This document shows positions 17,127-24,476 of a DNA stretch of 33,761 nucleotides, piece by piece. Made by a program: the position numbers and the translations under genes. Below the pieces are notes generated by a model that worked only from the letters and a program-made list of their open reading frames with translations, had not been told where the DNA came from and searched no databases. Source of the stretch: Prochlorococcus sp. AG-459-D04 (GTDB lineage: Bacteria; Cyanobacteriota; Cyanobacteriia; PCC-6307; Cyanobiaceae); assembly GCA_003212035.1 (NCBI GenBank), contig QCRA01000009.1, positions 1 to 33,761 on the forward strand. The letters are read 5' to 3'. The stretch's first letter is position 1; the number at the start of each line of letters is the position of its first letter.

Positions 17127-17738
17127 ATGCCAATAGGAACTCCAAGCGTGCCTTACAGACTTCCAGGAAGTCAATATGAAAGATGGGTCGATATATATAC
17201 AAGACTAGGTGTTGAAAGAATTCTTTTTCTTGGACAAGAAGTGAATGATGGTATTGCTAATAGCCTTGTTGCGCAAATGCTTTATTTAGATTCAGATGAT
17301 AATTCCAAACCTATCTATCTGTATATAAATAGCCCAGGAGGATCAGTAACTGCTGGCTTGGCAATTTATGACACTATTAAATACGTAAAAAGTGATGTAG
17401 TAACCATATGCGTAGGCCTCGCAGCATCCATGGGAGCGTTCCTATTAGCTGCTGGTACAAAAGGCAAAAGGGTTGCTTTGCCCCACAGCAGAATAATGAT
17501 TCATCAACCCTTAGGAGGGACATCTCAACGCCAAGCAAGTGATATTGAAATAGAAGCTAAGGAAATTTTAAGAATTAAAGATATGTTAAACATGTCTATG
17601 GCAGATATGACAGGCCAATCATTTGAGAAAATTGAAAAGGATACTGATAGAGATTATTTTCTAAGTGCAGAAGAAGCAAAAAATTATGGATTAATCGACA
17701 GAGTAATTACACATCCAAGCGAAGCAAATCAGTCTTAA
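17127..17738 (+). CDS. clpP3: ATP-dependent Clp protease proteolytic subunit ClpP3
   Basis: Active serine-protease subunit of the Clp complex. The triad is complete: Ser101 in GLAASMGAF, His126 in MIHQPLGG and Asp176 in DTDRDYFLS. The fold motifs [18 protein letters not shown] and [14 protein letters not shown] are intact. Length is 203 aa. The N-terminus [14 protein letters not shown] matches the cyanobacterial ClpP3 type that pairs with ClpR and the ClpC chaperone. The start is ATG 17127. It sits directly behind clpR; a 111-nt AT-rich gap separates it from ilvC. The paralogue number rests on this pairing and could differ between naming schemes. Confidence 0.93.
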   Translation: MPIGTPSVPYRLPGSQYERWVDIYTRLGVERILFLGQEVNDGIANSLVAQMLYLDSDDNSKPIYLYINSPGGSVTAGLAIYDTIKYVKSDVVTICVGLAASMGAFLLAAGTKGKRVALPHSRIMIHQPLGGTSQRQASDIEIEAKEILRIKDMLNMSMADMTGQSFEKIEKDTDRDYFLSAEEAKNYGLIDRVITHPSEANQS

Positions 17739-17849
17739 ACTTTCTAAATTAATATTTTAATTTTAATTTTTTAAATTAATAATTTTTTTGGTTTATTGCC
17801 ACCTTAATGTCTAAAATATTAATTATCAAATGCAAAGAAGCTACAACTA

Positions 17850-18839
17850 ATGACCCAACTCTTTTACGACACAGATGCAGATCTAAGTCTTTTAAATAAT
17901 AAAACAATCGCGATTATTGGATATGGATCACAAGGTCATGCACATGCGCTAAACCTTAAAGATAGCGGTATGGATGTAATTGTTGGATTATATAAAGGAA
18001 GTAAGTCTGAAAGCAAAGCTATTAGCGATGGTCTAGAAGTCTTTAGCGTTTCTGAAGCTTGCGAAAAAGCAGACTGGATTATGATTCTCCTCCCCGATGA
18101 GTTTCAGAAAAAGGTTTACCTTAAAGAAATAGAACCAAACTTAAAAGAAGGAAAGATACTAAGTTTTGCTCATGGCTTTAATATAAGATTCGGACTTATC
18201 AAACCTCCTAGTTTTGTGGATGTTGTAATGATTGCCCCAAAAGGACCTGGACACACTGTTCGTTGGGAATATCAGAACGGTCAAGGAGTTCCAGCACTGT
18301 TTGCAGTTGAGCAGGATTCTTCCGGAAGCGCAAGGTCATTGGCAATGGCTTACGCTAAAGGTATCGGAGGAACGAGAGCAGGGATTCTTGAAACAAATTT
18401 CAAAGAAGAAACAGAAACTGATTTATTTGGCGAACAAGCGGTTTTATGCGGAGGATTATCAGAACTGGTTAAATCAGGATTCGAAACTCTTGTTGAGGCA
18501 GGTTATCAACCCGAACTTGCTTACTTCGAATGCTTACATGAAGTTAAACTTATTGTTGATTTAATGGTTAAGGGAGGCTTATCTCAAATGAGAGACTCCA
18601 TTTCAAATACTGCAGAATATGGAGATTATGTAAGTGGTAAAAGACTTATCAATAGTGATACAAAGAAAGAAATGCAAAAAATTCTAAAAGATATCCAAGA
18701 TGGAACTTTCGCTAAGAATTTTGTGGAAGAATGCGATAAAAACAAGCCCTTAATGACAAAATTAAGAGAAGAGAACTCAAAACATGAAATTGAAAAAGTG
18801 GGTAAAGGTCTGCGCTCGATGTTCAGTTGGCTGAAATAA
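17850..18839 (+). CDS. ilvC: Ketol-acid reductoisomerase
   Basis: NADPH- and Mg-dependent isomeroreductase of valine, leucine and isoleucine synthesis, acting on acetolactate and acetohydroxybutyrate. Class I, 329 aa. The Rossmann motif is [21 protein letters not shown] (residues about 20-40). [17 protein letters not shown] and the metal-binding [18 protein letters not shown] (about residues 188-205) follow, then [12 protein letters not shown] and [12 protein letters not shown] in the knotted C-terminal domain. The start is ATG 17850. Its last 13 nt overlap the cbiB frame. Preceded by a 111-nt gap, it probably has its own promoter. Confidence 0.97.
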   Translation: MTQLFYDTDADLSLLNNKTIAIIGYGSQGHAHALNLKDSGMDVIVGLYKGSKSESKAISDGLEVFSVSEACEKADWIMILLPDEFQKKVYLKEIEPNLKEGKILSFAHGFNIRFGLIKPPSFVDVVMIAPKGPGHTVRWEYQNGQGVPALFAVEQDSSGSARSLAMAYAKGIGGTRAGILETNFKEETETDLFGEQAVLCGGLSELVKSGFETLVEAGYQPELAYFECLHEVKLIVDLMVKGGLSQMRDSISNTAEYGDYVSGKRLINSDTKKEMQKILKDIQDGTFAKNFVEECDKNKPLMTKLREENSKHEIEKVGKGLRSMFSWLK

Positions 18840-19834
18840 ATTTACTTTTAATATTCCTTGGATCGATTGGTTTTGATTTATTGATCGGCGATCCAAGATT
18901 TTTAATCCACCCTGTTCAAGTAATTGGCTTTTACATAAAAAAAATATCTGATTACCTCATAAATAATTTTGGGGAAAATAAAAATATATTGTTTTGGGGA
19001 GGTTTAATCGTAGCTGTATCCACCATTGGAATGAGTTTTGGTTTGGGTAAATTGATAGAACTCAGTTATTTTCAATCAAGAAATAATTATTTTGGTGGAT
19101 TGCTAATTTTTTTTGGACTTTCAAGTTGCATTGCGACTAAGGGACTTATTTCAAGTGTTAAAGAAATTGCAGCGCTAATAGAACGCGAAGAAATTAATGA
19201 CCAAAATAAGAGAATAATCAAAGAGAAGGTACAAAGGATAGTAAGTAGGGATGTAAGTTCATCTTCTTTAGAACATCTTTTGAGATCAAGTACAGAAAGT
19301 CTTACCGAAAATTCTGTTGATGGAATATTTGGGCCACTATTTTGGATTTTTATTGGAATTTATTTGATGAAATTCTCAATTTTTCTGCCAGGGCCTTTAT
19401 CGCTTGGTTTTTCTTATAAAGCCATAAGTACTTTAGATTCAATGATAGGTTACAAATATGATTATTTTAGATATTTAGGTTTTTTCAGTGCAAAAATCGA
19501 CGATATTTTTACGTTTGTTCCTTCAAGATTAGTTTTAATCACATTACCTTTAGTTAGTCCCAAAATTAATGAGTATGGATCAATCATAAAAAAAAGCTAT
19601 CTTGATGGCAAAAAATATGATTCGCCTAATGCTGGGATTTCAGAAGCTATATTTGCTTATATTTCTAGTATAAAATTGGGTGGAAAAAGCAAGTATAAAA
19701 ATGAGATTATTGAAAAGCCAATAATCAATGCGAATGGAGATGATTGCACTGGAGAAAACATTAAATATATTTGTCAATTAATTCTGAGATTACAATTTTT
19801 ATGGATAATAATTTTTGTCTTAATATTTTTATAA
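18827..19834 (+). CDS. cbiB: Adenosylcobinamide-phosphate synthase
   Basis: Integral membrane enzyme (CbiB/CobD family) attaching aminopropanol or its phosphate to adenosylcobyric acid in cobalamin synthesis. It shows the typical start [19 protein letters not shown], the central [15 protein letters not shown], the [20 protein letters not shown] block, and ends in a membrane helix. The 335 aa hold about four to five hydrophobic segments. The start is TTG 18827 inside the end of ilvC (13-nt overlap); no ATG fits without losing the first helix. It is transcribed with ilvC in all likelihood. Marine Prochlorococcus make a B12-type corrinoid (pseudocobalamin), and this gene belongs to that pathway. 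Confidence 0.92.
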   Translation: MAEINLLLIFLGSIGFDLLIGDPRFLIHPVQVIGFYIKKISDYLINNFGENKNILFWGGLIVAVSTIGMSFGLGKLIELSYFQSRNNYFGGLLIFFGLSSCIATKGLISSVKEIAALIEREEINDQNKRIIKEKVQRIVSRDVSSSSLEHLLRSSTESLTENSVDGIFGPLFWIFIGIYLMKFSIFLPGPLSLGFSYKAISTLDSMIGYKYDYFRYLGFFSAKIDDIFTFVPSRLVLITLPLVSPKINEYGSIIKKSYLDGKKYDSPNAGISEAIFAYISSIKLGGKSKYKNEIIEKPIINANGDDCTGENIKYICQLILRLQFLWIIIFVLIFL

Positions 19835-19895
19835 TTTCGCCTTTTATTTAATAATAAATTAGTTTTAAAATTACTAGAATAAATAAAAAACTTCT

Positions 19896-20141
19896 ATGCA
19901 AGAAAACGGCTCTTCAATAGAAAATCAAAAAGATGATTTTACTAATACATCATCAACTGATAATGAATACTCAAAATGGGTAGACAATCAGGGAGATGAA
20001 GTAAAGAATGTTTTTGGATTTAATAGCAGTGCTGAACTTGTAAATGGTAGAGCAGCAATGATCGGATTTTTAATGCTCATATTAACCGAGTTAGTTTTTA
20101 GCGGCAGACCTGTAACTTCTTCAATTTTTGGTATTAATTAA
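19896..20141 (+). CDS. hli: High-light-inducible / small Cab-like protein
   Basis: One-helix relative of the plant light-harvesting proteins, 81 aa. The first 45 residues are polar and acidic. The conserved helix carries ELVNGRAAMIGF, the ExxNGRxAMxGF chlorophyll-binding signature, and continues LMLILTELVFSGRPV. HLIPs sit in the thylakoid membrane, bind chlorophyll and carotenoid, and protect photosystem II assembly and repair under high light or nutrient stress. The upstream gap of 61 nt has a TAGAAT -10-like element. A small two-helix membrane gene follows only 2 nt after the stop, suggesting co-expression. Prochlorococcus genomes carry many hli paralogues; the paralogue number cannot be told here. 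Confidence 0.94.
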   Translation: MQENGSSIENQKDDFTNTSSTDNEYSKWVDNQGDEVKNVFGFNSSAELVNGRAAMIGFLMLILTELVFSGRPVTSSIFGIN

Positions 20142-20143
20142 AA

Positions 20144-20356
20144 ATGGAAGCAAAAAAATCTAATCCAATAAAAGTATTCTTATACATATCTGTATGGATA
20201 ATTATTTGGGGCACTATAGGATCTTTAGTCGATTTTCCTCTATATAAAAATAAAATCTATTTAGAAGGAAGCATTTATCAATATCTTACTTTCACAGTTA
20301 CAGCGCTTATTTCAATTATATCTGCAAAGTTTTTTTATAAGAAAATTGATTTATAA
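20144..20356 (+). CDS. Small two-helix membrane protein, unknown function
   Basis: 70 aa with two predicted transmembrane helices (about residues 10-29 and 44-64). They are joined by a short loop (VDFPLYKNKIYLEGSI), with a basic N-terminus (MEAKKSNPIK) and a basic C-terminus (KFFYKKIDL), so both ends probably face the cytoplasm. It starts 2 nt after the hli stop, so it is probably translated from the same mRNA, which suggests a thylakoid or stress-related setting. Its last 6 nt overlap the convergent 85-aa gene. I do not recognise the family. Confidence 0.75.
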   Translation: MEAKKSNPIKVFLYISVWIIIWGTIGSLVDFPLYKNKIYLEGSIYQYLTFTVTALISIISAKFFYKKIDL

Positions 20357-20608
20357 AAACTTGTACCTGAATTTCTTAATAATTTTTGCTGGTTCTTTAC
20401 TTTCATTGGACTCGTAAAGTATCCACTGATGTGTCTCAGTATCATGATCACAACCAAAATTTCCAGATGGGTTATCGTAACTTGAAAGATATGCATGACA
20501 ATTTTGGTCTGCCTCAAAAGCAGAGTCATAACCTGTTAGAAAATATATCAAAAATAGAACAGTTATTAATAAAAAAAATACTTGAGAAACTAAAGTAACT
20601 ACCTTCAT
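20351..20608 (-). CDS. Small membrane-anchored protein with two cysteines, unknown function
   Basis: 85 aa. An N-terminal hydrophobic helix (about residues 4-25) is either an anchor or a signal. A polar domain rich in acidic and aromatic residues follows, with Cys37 and Cys53 (DQNCHAYL, GNFGCDHD), which could form a disulphide on the lumenal or periplasmic side. The C-terminus is basic (IIKKFRYKFL). The start is ATG 20606-20608. It is tail-to-tail with the 70-aa membrane gene. Unrecognised. A competing frame on the other strand (20386-20598) lacks any such organisation. Confidence 0.65.
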   Translation of the reverse strand: MKVVTLVSQVFFLLITVLFLIYFLTGYDSAFEADQNCHAYLSSYDNPSGNFGCDHDTETHQWILYESNESKEPAKIIKKFRYKFL

Positions 20609-20666
20609 AAGAAATTCTAAAATTTAAATATATCATCTAATAAAATTTTTCGATCTAAAAATATAG

Positions 20667-20909
20667 CTAACGACCAACATTAAATACAAAGTCATGGAAT
20701 TCTTGATTCTTTAAATACAGGATGACTAGCAATACTAAAATCATATTTAAGCCTATTACTATTGATCCAAAAATATTTATTTGTTTTTTACCCGGCAAAG
20801 TGTAAGTAAATTTCTTGCCTTTAAGAAAACCAGCTAAGCCTTTTTTTTCTTTTATTTGAGTATTTTGAATATTATTCTTAACTTCATTATCAGAAAAACC
20901 TTTTACCAT
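20667..20909 (-). CDS. Small single-pass membrane protein, unknown function
   Basis: 80 aa. The polar, lysine-rich N-terminal half contains KKGLAGFLKGKKFTYTLPGKK. One transmembrane helix follows (about residues 47-67, GSIVIGLNMILVLLVILYL), then a 12-residue tail (HDFVFNVGR). The basic half is likely cytoplasmic. The start is ATG 20907-20909. Same strand as its neighbours at 20351 and 20964, with gaps of 58 and 54 nt, so it may be separately transcribed. No family is recognised. Confidence 0.7.
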   Translation of the reverse strand: MVKGFSDNEVKNNIQNTQIKEKKGLAGFLKGKKFTYTLPGKKQINIFGSIVIGLNMILVLLVILYLKNQEFHDFVFNVGR

Positions 20910-20963
20910 TACAAATTAAATAACAAATTTATAATATTCCAAAAAAATTAATTATTTTAATAA

Positions 20964-21275
20964 TTAACAATTTTTAATCACATATGGGATCATTAATGAA
21001 ATTCTCTCATTTGAGAAATTATTAAAAAAATAAGCTTCAATAATTTCCGTTTGCAGCCCCAATAAACTTGACTGACATTTGAATCTATTTTGATCAAATA
21101 CTACTAATTGAAGTTTTTCTATTTCAGAAACTAATTCTTTACATAATTGGGATCGAGAATCTTTTAAACAATCACTAGATTGTTTCAAAATTTTAAACTT
21201 TGTTGGTATTGTTTCTGCCATAAGAAAATTTGATAATAATAAAAATTTTAAGAATAAAATAATTAAAAATTTCAT
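20964..21275 (-). CDS. Small secreted protein with four cysteines, unknown function
   Basis: 103 aa. A clear Sec signal peptide (residues 1-20: basic start, hydrophobic core, LMA before ET) is followed by an 83-residue mature domain with Cys36, 45, 67 and 103. This fits up to two disulphides in a small helical periplasmic or lumenal protein. Spacing such as SSDCLKDSRSQLCKEL recalls helical hairpin proteins, but no family can be named. The start is ATG 21273-21275. A 14-bp palindrome lies 27 nt upstream, and the hup terminator is upstream of that. Confidence 0.7.
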   Translation of the reverse strand: MKFLIILFLKFLLLSNFLMAETIPTKFKILKQSSDCLKDSRSQLCKELVSEIEKLQLVVFDQNRFKCQSSLLGLQTEIIEAYFFNNFSNERISLMIPYVIKNC

Positions 21276-21302
21276 TAATTTTAAGATTTCAAAATTTTGG
21301 AT

Positions 21303-21316
21303 ACTTCTGCAGAAGT
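21303..21316. repeat. 14-bp perfect palindrome
   Basis: ACTTCTGCAGAAGT is fully self-complementary with no spacer. It lies 28-41 nt before the start of the small secreted protein gene (minus strand) and just after the hup terminator. That position suits an operator. No known cyanobacterial regulator site is matched. Confidence 0.4.
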
Positions 21317-21350
21317 TTTGGTCATTGATCTAATTACATCTTATTGCAAT

Positions 21351-21377
21351 AAAAAAAAGATGCCCTGAAAGAGCACC
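21351..21377 (-). terminator. Intrinsic terminator of hup
   Basis: On the minus strand, GGTGCTC (21377-21371), loop TTTCA, then GGGCATC (21365-21359) form a 7-bp stem with two G-U pairs. A run of eight T follows at once (21358-21351). It starts 33 nt after the hup stop codon. This is the cleanest rho-independent terminator in the window. Confidence 0.75.
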
Positions 21378-21409
21378 TTGTTATTAAAGGAAGAAATAGA
21401 TTAAAAAGA

Positions 21410-21685
21410 TTACCCTTGAACTCTATCCTTAAAAAGTTTACCTGCAGAGAATGTTGGAACTCTTTTAGCGGGTATTGCTATTTTTTCGCCTGTCTTAGGG
21501 TTTAATCCCTGTCTTGCAGAACGATCTCTTGGTTCAAAAGAGCCAAATCCTAGTAAAGAGACTTTTTTGCCTTCCACTACTGAATCAACAATAGTTTCAA
21601 TAGCTGCATCAACAACTAAAGAAACATCCGTTTTTGTGAGCTCTGTACGAGCTGCAACAAGATTTACTAAATCAGCTTTGTTCAT
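21410..21685 (-). CDS. hup: HU-family DNA-binding protein
   Basis: Small nucleoid protein, 91 aa, that bends DNA as a dimer. It shows the N-terminal helices (MNKADLVNLVAARTELTKTD), the GFGSFEPRDRSARQG strand region, NPKTGEKIAIPAKRVP on the DNA-binding arm including the intercalating proline, and the final FSAGKLFKDRV. It is a single-copy type in these genomes as far as I know. The start is ATG 21683-21685. A terminator follows it, and a 624-nt non-coding leader/intergenic region lies upstream. Probably transcribed alone and strongly. Confidence 0.96.
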   Translation of the reverse strand: MNKADLVNLVAARTELTKTDVSLVVDAAIETIVDSVVEGKKVSLLGFGSFEPRDRSARQGLNPKTGEKIAIPAKRVPTFSAGKLFKDRVQG

Positions 21686-22309
21686 TGAAATTTAAATTAA
21701 AGCTAAGGGTTAAAAAAAAGATTTAAATCGAGTTTTAAACCTCGAACTTTCACATCATATGGAGCAAATACAAATACGGCAACCGAAAATGCCGGCGGCG
21801 CAAAGCTTTATACAAATTTTAGGGACATTTTTAGCAACATTATTTATTTTTTGTAGCCGCGCTTTTTCATTTGTAAAAAATAGCCTCTTCATTTAGAGAA
21901 CAGCAAAAAGCGTTGGTGGCACTGGATTTAGCATTAAAAATCTAACTACATTTAGCAAAGGGGGAAAATGTTAAAGGGGGATGAATTTAAGAATTTGAGC
22001 TATTTATTATGTTTTATTAATTTTCAGATATATTTCCTTCTCATCACATGAAAAAACACAATTTGTATTTTGAAATCAAGAAAAAGCTGGTTTTTCATCA
22101 TTAAACTTTCTCTCTAAATCGTTTGATTCACTGAGTAAATGGATGGATAAATTGCCATAAATGAAAAATTTAATACTCCACAAGATCAAATAAAGTTGAT
22201 TAGTGATGCCTTAAATTTGAGTTTTTTTTTTAATTTTGTATCTATTATTCAAATATCAGTAATTTAAATAAATTATCTCAATATTTAACTAATCAATGAT
22301 AAAGAGAAA
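21686..22309. other. 624-nt gap with hairpins, no convincing gene
   Basis: The longest gene-free stretch in the window. The longest plus-strand ATG frame I checked is 27 codons (from 21968) and not convincing. Structure seen: TCGAG/CTCGA hairpin (21728-21745); CGGCA/TGCCG hairpin (21777-21794), followed by an unusually GC-rich patch GCCGGCGGCGC; CGCTTTTT/AAAAAGCG arms (21860-21867 and 21905-21912) extended by GCC/GGC (21856-21858 and 21918-21920); and ATTTAGCA repeated twice (21929-21957 area). The first two could belong to the hup mRNA leader. The third could be a separate small RNA. Promoters of hup (minus) and glgX (plus) must also lie here. Confidence 0.55.
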
Positions 22310-24343
22310 GTGATTCATCTCAATAAAGGTAAACCATTTCCTTTAGGGAGTTCTCTAACTTCACAAGGGGTTAATTTTTCCTTAATAGCCACAAATGCAG
22401 AATATGTAGAAATCTTATTGTTTGAGAAAGAAGACTCTATTTCCCCAAAAAGCATATTCAAATTAGATCAGAGTCATAATAAAGGTCCTTACTGGCATGC
22501 GGAAATAAAAAATCTAGATGAAGGTTGCACTTATGCTTTTAGAGTGAAACAAAAAAATAATGACGTTAATAATAACTATGAAAAAAAAGTATTACTTGAT
22601 CCATGCTCAAGGGGTATCACCGGATGGGTAAGTTATAAAAGAGAAAATGCATTAAACTCGCAAGAAAATACTAATTCTTGTCTTAAAAGCGTTGTTTGCG
22701 ATAGAAAATTATTTAATTTTAAGGATTATCCAAGACCTAATCATTCTTGGGAAGAAACAATTATTTATGAACTCCATATCAAAGCTTTCACTGAATCAAA
22801 TGATAAAGATGAAAGTTGTTTTAAGAAATTTTTAAAAAAAATTCCGTATCTCAAAGAACTGGGTATTACAACAATTGAATTACTCCCAATTTTTTGTTTT
22901 GATCCTAATGATGCTCCAAATGGTCTAAAAAATTTTTGGGGTTATAGTCCAATTAATTGGTTTACCCCGCATTTTGAATATTTTTCGAATGAATCCGCCG
23001 AAGAGAATAGAGAGGAATTTAGAAGATTTGTAGAGGAATGTCATAAAGCAGACATTGAAGTCATCTTAGATGTTGTGTACAATCACACTTCCGAAGGTGA
23101 TTCAAAAGGGCCAGCAATATCTTGGAAAGGTATAGATGAAAATCTTTATTACTTTATTGGAAAAGATAAAAATTATCAGGACGTTTCCGGATGTGGAAAT
23201 ACTATTGCAGCAAACAGAGGATTAGTTAGAAAACTAATAATTGAATCATTAAAATGTTGGGCGAGTGAATTAGGAGTTGATGGTTTTAGATTTGATTTAG
23301 GTATTGCCTTATCAAGAGGAGAAAATCTTTCACCTCTTGATAATCCTCCAATTTTTGAAGATATAGAATGTGAACCAGAACTTGTTGATATAAAGTTTAT
23401 AAGTGAGCCATGGGATTGTGGTGGTTTATATAAATTAGGGGATTTCCCATCTAAGAATACTTTCACTTGGAATGGTCATTTTAGAGATGATTTGCGAAGA
23501 TTTTGGAAGGGGGATAAAGATACAGCTTGGAATATGAGCGATAAAATCAAAGGTTCTCCATCGATTTATAGAGAAGATAATATTTTCCCAAAATCAATTA
23601 ACTTTATTACTTCACATGATGGATTCACTCTGAAAGATTTAGTAACTTTCAATAGAAAACATAATTTTGCCAACAGAGAGCAAAACAGAGATGGTGATAA
23701 CCATAACAATTCTTGGAATCATGGTATAGAGGGACCAACTACAAACTTATTAATTAATGATTTAAGAAAAAGACAACAAAAAAATCTTATTCTTAGTTTA
23801 CTTATCTCTAAAGGTGTTCCAATGATACTTATGGGTGATGAGATAGGAAGAACACAAGGCGGTAACAATAATTCTTGGTGTCAAAATAATTTATTGGGCT
23901 GGATGAATTGGGAAAATGGTCAACAAGATTTGGAATTATTAGAATTTTTTAAATACGTTATAAAAATCAGAAAAAAACTAATAAACATTTTTAATCCATC
24001 ATTCTTCCTTAATAAGAAAACTAATGAAAATATTCCAACATATCATTGGCATGGAACAAAATTAGATAATCCCGATTGGAGTAGTTGGTCTCACACAGTT
24101 GCTTTTAGCATTAACAAAGGCATTACTAATCCGCTGGTCTGGATAGGTTTAAATGCATATTCAAAAAGTATCGATTTCCCCTTGCCGAAATGTAAATATA
24201 ATTGGTTAAAAGTTGTTGACACTAGCATGTCTGAGATTTTCAAACCCTTAACTATTAATGAAAAATCTGTTTCAATAAAGAGTAGAAGCTCTTTATTAAT
24301 CATTTCAGAAGAACTATTTGGGACAAAAAATAATATATTCTAA
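22310..24343 (+). CDS. glgX: Glycogen debranching enzyme, isoamylase type
   Basis: GH13 enzyme hydrolysing alpha-1,6 branches during glycogen breakdown. An N-terminal CBM48-like domain (GVNFSLIATNAEYVEILLFE) precedes the catalytic barrel. The barrel has region I DVVYNHT (about residue 258), region II DGFRFDLG with nucleophile Asp near 328, region III ISEPWD with acid/base Glu near 365, and region IV ITSHDGF with Asp near 435. NRDGDNHNNSWNHGIEGPT and MGDEIGRTQGGNNNSW are GlgX/isoamylase hallmarks. The 677 aa length is typical. The start is GTG 22310 preceded by AAAGAGAAA; there is no nearby in-frame ATG. The convergent tRNA-Gly ends 1 nt after its stop. It neighbours a sugar symporter. Confidence 0.95.
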   Translation: MIHLNKGKPFPLGSSLTSQGVNFSLIATNAEYVEILLFEKEDSISPKSIFKLDQSHNKGPYWHAEIKNLDEGCTYAFRVKQKNNDVNNNYEKKVLLDPCSRGITGWVSYKRENALNSQENTNSCLKSVVCDRKLFNFKDYPRPNHSWEETIIYELHIKAFTESNDKDESCFKKFLKKIPYLKELGITTIELLPIFCFDPNDAPNGLKNFWGYSPINWFTPHFEYFSNESAEENREEFRRFVEECHKADIEVILDVVYNHTSEGDSKGPAISWKGIDENLYYFIGKDKNYQDVSGCGNTIAANRGLVRKLIIESLKCWASELGVDGFRFDLGIALSRGENLSPLDNPPIFEDIECEPELVDIKFISEPWDCGGLYKLGDFPSKNTFTWNGHFRDDLRRFWKGDKDTAWNMSDKIKGSPSIYREDNIFPKSINFITSHDGFTLKDLVTFNRKHNFANREQNRDGDNHNNSWNHGIEGPTTNLLINDLRKRQQKNLILSLLISKGVPMILMGDEIGRTQGGNNNSWCQNNLLGWMNWENGQQDLELLEFFKYVIKIRKKLINIFNPSFFLNKKTNENIPTYHWHGTKLDNPDWSSWSHTVAFSINKGITNPLVWIGLNAYSKSIDFPLPKCKYNWLKVVDTSMSEIFKPLTINEKSVSIKSRSSLLIISEELFGTKNNIF

Positions 24344-24344
24344 A

Positions 24345-24415
24345 AGCGGGCGGCGGGAATCGAACCCGCATCTTCAGCTTGGAAGGCTGAGGTTTTACCA
24401 CTAAACCACGCCCGC
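24345..24415 (-). tRNA. tRNA-Gly, anticodon TCC
   Basis: Minus strand: acceptor GCGGGCG pairs with CGCCCGC, discriminator T. The D-arm is GTGGTTTAGTGGTAAAAC, the anticodon stem TCAGC/GCTGA encloses CTTCCAA (anticodon TCC, reading GGA/GGG), and the T-arm is GCGGGTTCGATTCCCGC. 71 nt, no encoded CCA. Its 3' end lies 1 nt from the glgX stop, and its 5' end faces the symporter gene. Confidence 0.97.
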
Positions 24416-24420
24416 AATAA

Positions 24421-24433
24421 GTAATAGAATTAC
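24421..24433. repeat. Short inverted repeat between tRNA-Gly and symporter
   Basis: GTAAT-AGA-ATTAC is a 5-bp perfect inverted repeat, 43 nt before the symporter start. It resembles an NtcA half-site pair but with 7 rather than 8 central bases between GTA and TAC. Confidence 0.25.
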
Positions 24434-24476
24434 CATTGCAATAATACATTATCAAACAATCAACAAAGTAAAAAGA

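Noticed and set aside
18232-18564. 110-codon frame inside ilvC
   Set aside because: Off-frame shadow of conserved ilvC sequence; no start signal or family resemblance.
20386-20598. 70-codon plus-strand frame
   Set aside because: It is antisense to the 85-aa membrane protein, has no recognisable organisation, and would conflict with the better frame.
21968-22051. 27-codon frame in the hup-glgX gap
   Set aside because: Short, no Shine-Dalgarno, and no coupling with another gene; not enough to call.
21686-22309. tmRNA in the large gap
   Set aside because: No tRNA-Ala-like acceptor ends and no tag-peptide frame ending in a hydrophobic Ala-rich tail could be found.
24421-24433. NtcA site upstream of the symporter
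   Set aside because: GTA and TAC are separated by 7 bases, not the required 8, and no suitably spaced -10 is clear.
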